Of a stretch of DNA of 17,563 nt, positions 14,097 to 17,563 are shown piece by piece. How positions within the stretch are numbered: the first letter of the stretch is position 1; each line of letters begins with the position of its first letter. This stretch comes from Patescibacteria group bacterium (GTDB lineage: Bacteria; Patescibacteriota; UBA1384; XYA2-FULL-43-10; CAINNR01). Both the position numbers and the translations under genes were made by a program. The notes beneath the pieces were generated by a model that worked only from the letters and a program-made list of their open reading frames with translations, did no database searches and was not told the origin of the DNA. The stretch is taken from positions 1 to 17,563 of the forward strand of contig JAQVAO010000002.1 of the NCBI GenBank assembly GCA_028690755.1. The letters run 5' to 3'.

Positions 14097-14357
14097 TTAT
14101 ACAATATAGACTTTGTAACCTTCGCGGGCCTTTTCCGTGACTTCAAGCCCGACTTCGTCACCTTTTTTTGCCGCCTCGATCGGGCTGCGATCAATTTGCA
14201 TTGAAGTAACCTCTTGCTCAAACTCATTACCACCACCGACGATCTTAACACGATCGCCGACCTTTAAAGCGCCGGTGAGTTTGACAACAGCCGCTGAAAC
14301 ATGTGGAAAGTAGTGGGTGATTTCACCAATAACCTTCCCCTTGCTTGGCTCGTTCAT
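14097..14357 (-). CDS. EF-Tu domain-II-like small protein
   Basis: An 86-aa protein from the ATG at 14357, chosen because AAAGGAG lies four bases upstream; an in-frame ATG at 14390 would overlap yvcK and lacks that signal. Residues about 6-86 resemble the beta barrel of translation GTPase domain II: GKVIGEITHYFPHVSAAVVKL, ALKVGDRVKIVGG, and a QIDRSPIEAAKKGDEVGL stretch. There is no GTP-binding domain. Similar stand-alone proteins are annotated as translation elongation factor-like, and the same barrel occurs at the C-terminus of U32 peptidase-type proteins. A role in binding tRNA or a ribosomal partner is possible but unproven. It sits 13 bases after yvcK, in the same run as tpiA. Confidence 0.75.
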   Translation of the reverse strand: MNEPSKGKVIGEITHYFPHVSAAVVKLTGALKVGDRVKIVGGGNEFEQEVTSMQIDRSPIEAAKKGDEVGLEVTEKAREGYKVYIV

Positions 14358-14370
14358 GTCACTCCTTTCA

Positions 14371-15399
14371 TTATTTTCTTCTGACCTCATTATACAACAA
14401 TATTAATTCTTTCGCTAATTTTTCCCTGTCATGATAAAGAGGGAATTTACGGTCAATTACATCCTTTTTAACTATTCGATAATCAGAAAATTTATCGAGA
14501 TCGAAAGTGATATTATTTATCTCTCCGATTTCCGCTACTTTCTTTGATCTGCGAACAATTTTATTGTTAACCAAAATGTAATCGAATATTTTCTCCTTTG
14601 CGTGTTCTTCTATCGCTTTTATATGTTCTGGCACTGAAAAATTTTCTGTTTCGCCTCTTTCGGTTGAAATATTTACAACAAAAACCCGGATTGCTTTTTT
14701 GTTGTTTTTTATCGCTTTGACAATCCCCGGAATTAATAAATTGGGGATTATTGAAGTAAATAGGCTACCCGGACCAATAATTATTATATCCGCCTCGGAA
14801 ATTGCTTTGACCGCTGGTCTATATGGAGCAACTTTTCTTTTAGTAAAAAAAACTTTTTTAATTTGTTTGTATTGATATGGAATTTTGTCTTCACCAACTA
14901 TTTTTGATCCATCGCTGTAACGAGCAGCAATTTGCACATCATCTAGAGTTGATGGATATACCACACCGACTGCATTAAGCATCCGGTGAAGTGACTTGAT
15001 TGCCTTTTCAAAGGAATTGTATTTCTTTGACAATGCCGCAATCCAAATATTACCAAGTGCGTGATCAGTCAAAAAACCGCTACCCTTAGGAAATCGGAAT
15101 TCAAAAAGATCGCTAAATTCTTGCCAATCGTCAGATAGCGCGGCTAAACATTTTCGAATGTCACCTGGTGGCAATATTTTAAACACTTTTCTGATCACAC
15201 CCGAACTTCGTCCGGAATCAGAAACTGCAACTATCGCCGAGATACTTTTGGAATATTTCTTTAGCCCACTCAACAAATTGGAAAGTCCAGTCCCTCCGCC
15301 AATAGCAGCTATTTTAATATCACCCCGTCCATATCTAGGATCTGCCGGATCAAAAGCCAGAGAATACCACCATTTTTTAAAATTTTTTGATAAATTCAT
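14371..15399 (-). CDS. YvcK/CofD-like (GlmR-type) protein
   Basis: A 342-aa protein of the YvcK/CofD-like family. Members bind UDP-sugars and in Bacillus help route carbon toward peptidoglycan precursors during gluconeogenic growth; the related CofD is a 2-phospho-L-lactate transferase. Visible motifs are IGGGTGLSNLL (33-43), VSDSGRSSG (59-67), LPPGDIRKC (76-84), HALGNIW (113-119), IGPGSLFTSI (208-217) and NISTERGETENFSVPEHI. The N-terminal extension (about 27 aa) contains WWYSLAFDP; I cannot assign it. The ATG overlaps the uvrC stop codon (ATGA), so translation is coupled. The commonly seen rapZ (yvcJ) and whiA (yvcL) neighbours are absent here; uvrC and glycolytic genes flank it instead. 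Confidence 0.88.
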   Translation of the reverse strand: MNLSKNFKKWWYSLAFDPADPRYGRGDIKIAAIGGGTGLSNLLSGLKKYSKSISAIVAVSDSGRSSGVIRKVFKILPPGDIRKCLAALSDDWQEFSDLFEFRFPKGSGFLTDHALGNIWIAALSKKYNSFEKAIKSLHRMLNAVGVVYPSTLDDVQIAARYSDGSKIVGEDKIPYQYKQIKKVFFTKRKVAPYRPAVKAISEADIIIIGPGSLFTSIIPNLLIPGIVKAIKNNKKAIRVFVVNISTERGETENFSVPEHIKAIEEHAKEKIFDYILVNNKIVRRSKKVAEIGEINNITFDLDKFSDYRIVKKDVIDRKFPLYHDREKLAKELILLYNEVRRK

Positions 15400-16664
15400 T
15401 TTGTTAAACCTTTTCGATGAAGAGTTCTGTAGTAATTTTGAGAAAAACGATGTGCCTCATTTCTAAGCTCAATTATTAGCATCATTAAATCTTTATTATT
15501 TTTAAAGTATTCTGACAATTTCAGACTAGAAAAATGTAATTCATCCTTTTTGCGGTCAATCCCTTTGGCAATCGCTACTATCGGAATTTTTAGCTCTAAA
15601 TTCCTTAGAATTTTAGACACAACTCTCAGATGTTGTACTCCCCCATCAATTATTATTAGATTTGCCATTGGCCAGTCATTTTTTAAACGCCTTTCAATAA
15701 TTTCTGCAGTCATTGCGATATCATTTTGTTCATTAATGGTTTTAATTTTAAATTTCTTATATTCTTTTTTATCAATTTTACCAAGACTGGCAACGGTCAT
15801 TGCACCAACAGCAAAATCTCCACCAATATTTGAAATATCATAAGCTTCAATTCGTGGAAAATTGGCGAAATTCTGAAAATCGGAAAAACTGTCCTTAATA
15901 CCAAGTGGATAACGGTTTAAATGAGACAATGCGAAAATTTTGTCGCGCAAAATTTTCGCTTGTTCAAATTTCTTTTCCTTACTTAAATTAAACATTTTTT
16001 TCTCTAGATTTTTAATGATTTTTTTCTTATTGCCCCGTAAAAAATCAATCAAAAAATCTAGCTGCTCCAAGTTTTCGTTTTCCACAGCAACACAGGGCGA
16101 TAAACATAAATTCAAATCACCATAAAGACATGCTCGCTTTATTTTGCTTTGTCGCAAAAACTTTGTCTGAGAACAGTTTGTATAAGGAAAGATTTTTCGT
16201 AGAATCCTCAATGCTTTTTTAACTAAATCACCAGAGTAATAAGGGCCAAAATAAATGATATCTCTTTTTTTTATACGAATATTTCTTGATCTAACAAGTT
16301 CAACATTGGGATATTTTTTTTTGTCAATCTTAATCAGATAAAAACTTTTGTCGTCTTTTTGTCTGCTATTGTATTTAGGTTTTTGCTTATTGATTAGCTC
16401 GGCTTCTAAAAGTATAGCCTCAATTTCTGAATCAGTCGGAAAAATCTTTATCTGATTAATTTTATTGACCATTTGAAAAATTGCTTCGGAACGATTTTCT
16501 CGCAGTTCTTCCAAGCGATTAAAGTACGATTTCACCCTACTTCGAAGATTTTTTGCTTTGCCAATATAGAGAATATCGCCTTTTTTATCGATAAAAATAT
16601 AAACACCTGGGAGGGTGGTAATCTCCCCCCTTGCTAATTTCTTTATTTTCTCATTTATGTCCAT
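15396..16664 (-). CDS. uvrC: UvrC excinuclease subunit, C-terminally short
   Basis: Nucleotide-excision-repair nuclease that makes both incisions with UvrAB. The 422-aa protein has the GIY-YIG domain (GVYIF at 20-24, YIGKAKNLRSR at 33-43). It has four Cys (164, 179, 187, 191), spaced like the [4Fe-4S] site of UvrC, and a UVR helix pair (about 220-245, FEQAKILRDKI). The RNase H-like nuclease is present with Asp276 in YDISNIGG, Asp340 in IIIDGGVQHL and His405 in NEAHRF. It ends just after HRKGLTK, where other UvrC proteins (about 600 aa) continue into the helix-hairpin-helix domain, which is missing. The frame ends in TGA inside yvcK's start. No Shine-Dalgarno is clear before the ATG at 16664. 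A short form of this kind appears common in CPR genomes. Confidence 0.93.
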   Translation of the reverse strand: MDINEKIKKLARGEITTLPGVYIFIDKKGDILYIGKAKNLRSRVKSYFNRLEELRENRSEAIFQMVNKINQIKIFPTDSEIEAILLEAELINKQKPKYNSRQKDDKSFYLIKIDKKKYPNVELVRSRNIRIKKRDIIYFGPYYSGDLVKKALRILRKIFPYTNCSQTKFLRQSKIKRACLYGDLNLCLSPCVAVENENLEQLDFLIDFLRGNKKKIIKNLEKKMFNLSKEKKFEQAKILRDKIFALSHLNRYPLGIKDSFSDFQNFANFPRIEAYDISNIGGDFAVGAMTVASLGKIDKKEYKKFKIKTINEQNDIAMTAEIIERRLKNDWPMANLIIIDGGVQHLRVVSKILRNLELKIPIVAIAKGIDRKKDELHFSSLKLSEYFKNNKDLMMLIIELRNEAHRFSQNYYRTLHRKGLTK

Positions 16665-16752
16665 CGTCAGACATAATACGCTTGATCAGAGAAAAATTCA
16701 ATCGCAGAAAATAAAAAACCGATTCGATAATAGGTCAAAATTTCTAATAAAA

Positions 16753-17124
16753 TTAGCTTTTCCAAAGGCCGTGAATATTACAATAGGCTCTGGCATAATC
16801 AGCATTCTTGGAACAAAAAGTATTCTCGGCCCTGTCGCCCGGTAAAAACTCATGGCGGCAAACTTCCTTGCCAGAAATTATCTCAACCCATTCAATATAA
16901 TGCTGTTCTTCCATCGGGTGAGGAACTGATCCGATTTTAACCTTGGTGTTCTCTCCAGATTCAATTATCGGTCGATGTTTTTCAGTCAAATTTTCTTCAT
17001 CAACTTTTTCGTCCTGTTTGACCATTGGTTGCCCACAACAGACTAGTTCACCTTGGCCGGTGTGAACTAATTCGACGATATTGCCACAAACTTCGCACTT
17101 ATAAATCTCCAGTTTTTTAGTCAT
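16753..17124 (-). CDS. dfx: Desulfoferrodoxin (2Fe superoxide reductase)
   Basis: Reduces superoxide to hydrogen peroxide without making oxygen, an anaerobe's defence. The 123-aa protein has both iron sites. Center I is the desulforedoxin-like CEVC...VCCG (Cys10, 13, 29, 30). Center II has EKH (Glu48, Lys49, His50), His69 and His75 in SVPHPMEEQHYIEW, and Cys115/His118 in YCNIHG. The intact Glu-Lys pair is the catalytic loop of superoxide reductases. The ATG has AAGGAG about four bases upstream. It is 88 bases upstream of uvrC on the same strand, so it may be the first gene of that run or separate; I see no clear terminator in the 16665-16752 gap. A divergent gene begins 87 bases away. Confidence 0.95.
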   Translation of the reverse strand: MTKKLEIYKCEVCGNIVELVHTGQGELVCCGQPMVKQDEKVDEENLTEKHRPIIESGENTKVKIGSVPHPMEEQHYIEWVEIISGKEVCRHEFLPGDRAENTFCSKNADYARAYCNIHGLWKS

Positions 17125-17210
17125 TTTTCTCCTTTATTTAAATTTGTAATTTTATTATAACTAATAATTGATTTATAATTAAGTTAATTAATTATAATTT
17201 TGGAGGGAAG

Positions 17211-17563
17211 ATGTCGAAGAAAACAATTTTAATTATCGTTTTAGTGATTCTTGGCACGTTAATACTAGCTAGCGGAAGTTACGCCGGTTATCGCTTTTGG
17301 AAACATAATCAGGATCTCAAAGAACAGGAAAAAAATAGTGCAGAAAATGAAGAATTAGTTGAGTCTGATGAAAGCCAAACATCGGATGAGAGCGAGCAAA
17401 CAATAAATTCCGGTTGGTTAGAATACAAAAATTACTCAAACAAGTATCGAATCGAATATCCAAGCGAAGCAAAAATTACCGATATGTCTGACCCAGCAGC
17501 CGAGAACATCGAATATTCTAGTTGTTTAAAAATTTCTACCGAAAATTACTATGTTTTGATTGG
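17211..17563 (+). CDS. Membrane-anchored protein, 3' end outside window (partial)
   Basis: The frame opens at the ATG at 17211, with GGAGGG at 17202-17207, and stays open for 117 codons to the window edge. Residues 1-4 are basic (MSKK), residues 5-26 are hydrophobic (ILIIVLVILGTLILASGSYAGY region), and an acidic Glu/Ser/Gln-rich linker follows to about residue 65. A segment then reads YKNYSNKYRIEYPSEAKI (about 69-86). This layout, an N-terminal anchor, a low-complexity linker and a Y-x-N-x-x-x-K-Y-x-I-x-Y-P start, is typical of small extracytoplasmic PsbP-like or DUF domains in CPR proteins. The assignment is tentative because the domain is cut off. An AT-rich intergenic region with TATAAT-like hexamers on both strands (17154-17198) separates it from dfx. 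Confidence 0.75.
   Translation, partial: MSKKTILIIVLVILGTLILASGSYAGYRFWKHNQDLKEQEKNSAENEELVESDESQTSDESEQTINSGWLEYKNYSNKYRIEYPSEAKITDMSDPAAENIEYSSCLKISTENYYVLI

Overview
The window looks like a piece of a low-GC genome of the Candidate Phyla Radiation (Patescibacteria). The evidence is compact genes with short or overlapping junctions, a UvrC that stops before its helix-hairpin-helix domain, a free-standing EF-Tu domain-II-like protein, a nucleotidyltransferase fused to a ribbon-helix-helix (RHH) domain, and many AT-rich lysine/isoleucine-rich proteins. TGA is used as an ordinary stop (for example at the uvrC/yvcK overlap), which argues against the UGA=Gly lineages (Gracilibacteria/Absconditabacteria). 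I cannot resolve the phylum further.

Layout. Positions 1-3295 are a minus-strand block: tig (trigger factor), an MFS transporter and clpP. A GC-rich, hairpin-containing stretch (about 661-830) that I cannot identify lies between the transporter and clpP. Positions 3410-4805 are accessory DNA: a 66-aa GC-rich orphan gene with its own promoter and terminator, then an IS481-type insertion sequence with recognisable imperfect inverted repeats. Positions 4830-6086 hold the RHH-nucleotidyltransferase fusion. It diverges from a second GC-rich orphan gene (80 aa, own promoter and terminator) across a regulatory region with a perfect 14-bp palindrome and a 17-bp tandem repeat. An ASCH-domain protein follows at 6079-6471.

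Positions 6515-16664 are a long minus-strand gene run, probably one or a few operons. In transcription order it is uvrC, yvcK/cofD-like, an EF-Tu domain-II-like protein, tpiA, gap, a NuoF-like flavoprotein (HydB), an [FeFe] hydrogenase (HydA), pgk, class II fba and a PfkB-family sugar kinase. A hairpin plus T-run follows the last gene. Upstream lie a desulfoferrodoxin (superoxide reductase) and, divergently, the 5' part of a membrane-anchored protein that runs off the window.

How the genes fit together: gap, pgk, tpiA and fba encode consecutive steps of the triose part of glycolysis. The hydrogenase pair sits exactly between gap and pgk. The simplest reading is that NADH made by GAPDH is reoxidised by HydB and the electrons leave as H2 through HydA, so the cluster is a fermentative redox-balancing unit. 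The nearby superoxide reductase fits an anaerobe that meets oxygen occasionally. The most unusual items are the hydrogenase (minimal HydB, no HydC in view, altered residues in a normally conserved active-site loop), the RHH-nucleotidyltransferase with its shared divergent promoter, and three GC-rich islands that each carry a plausible promoter.
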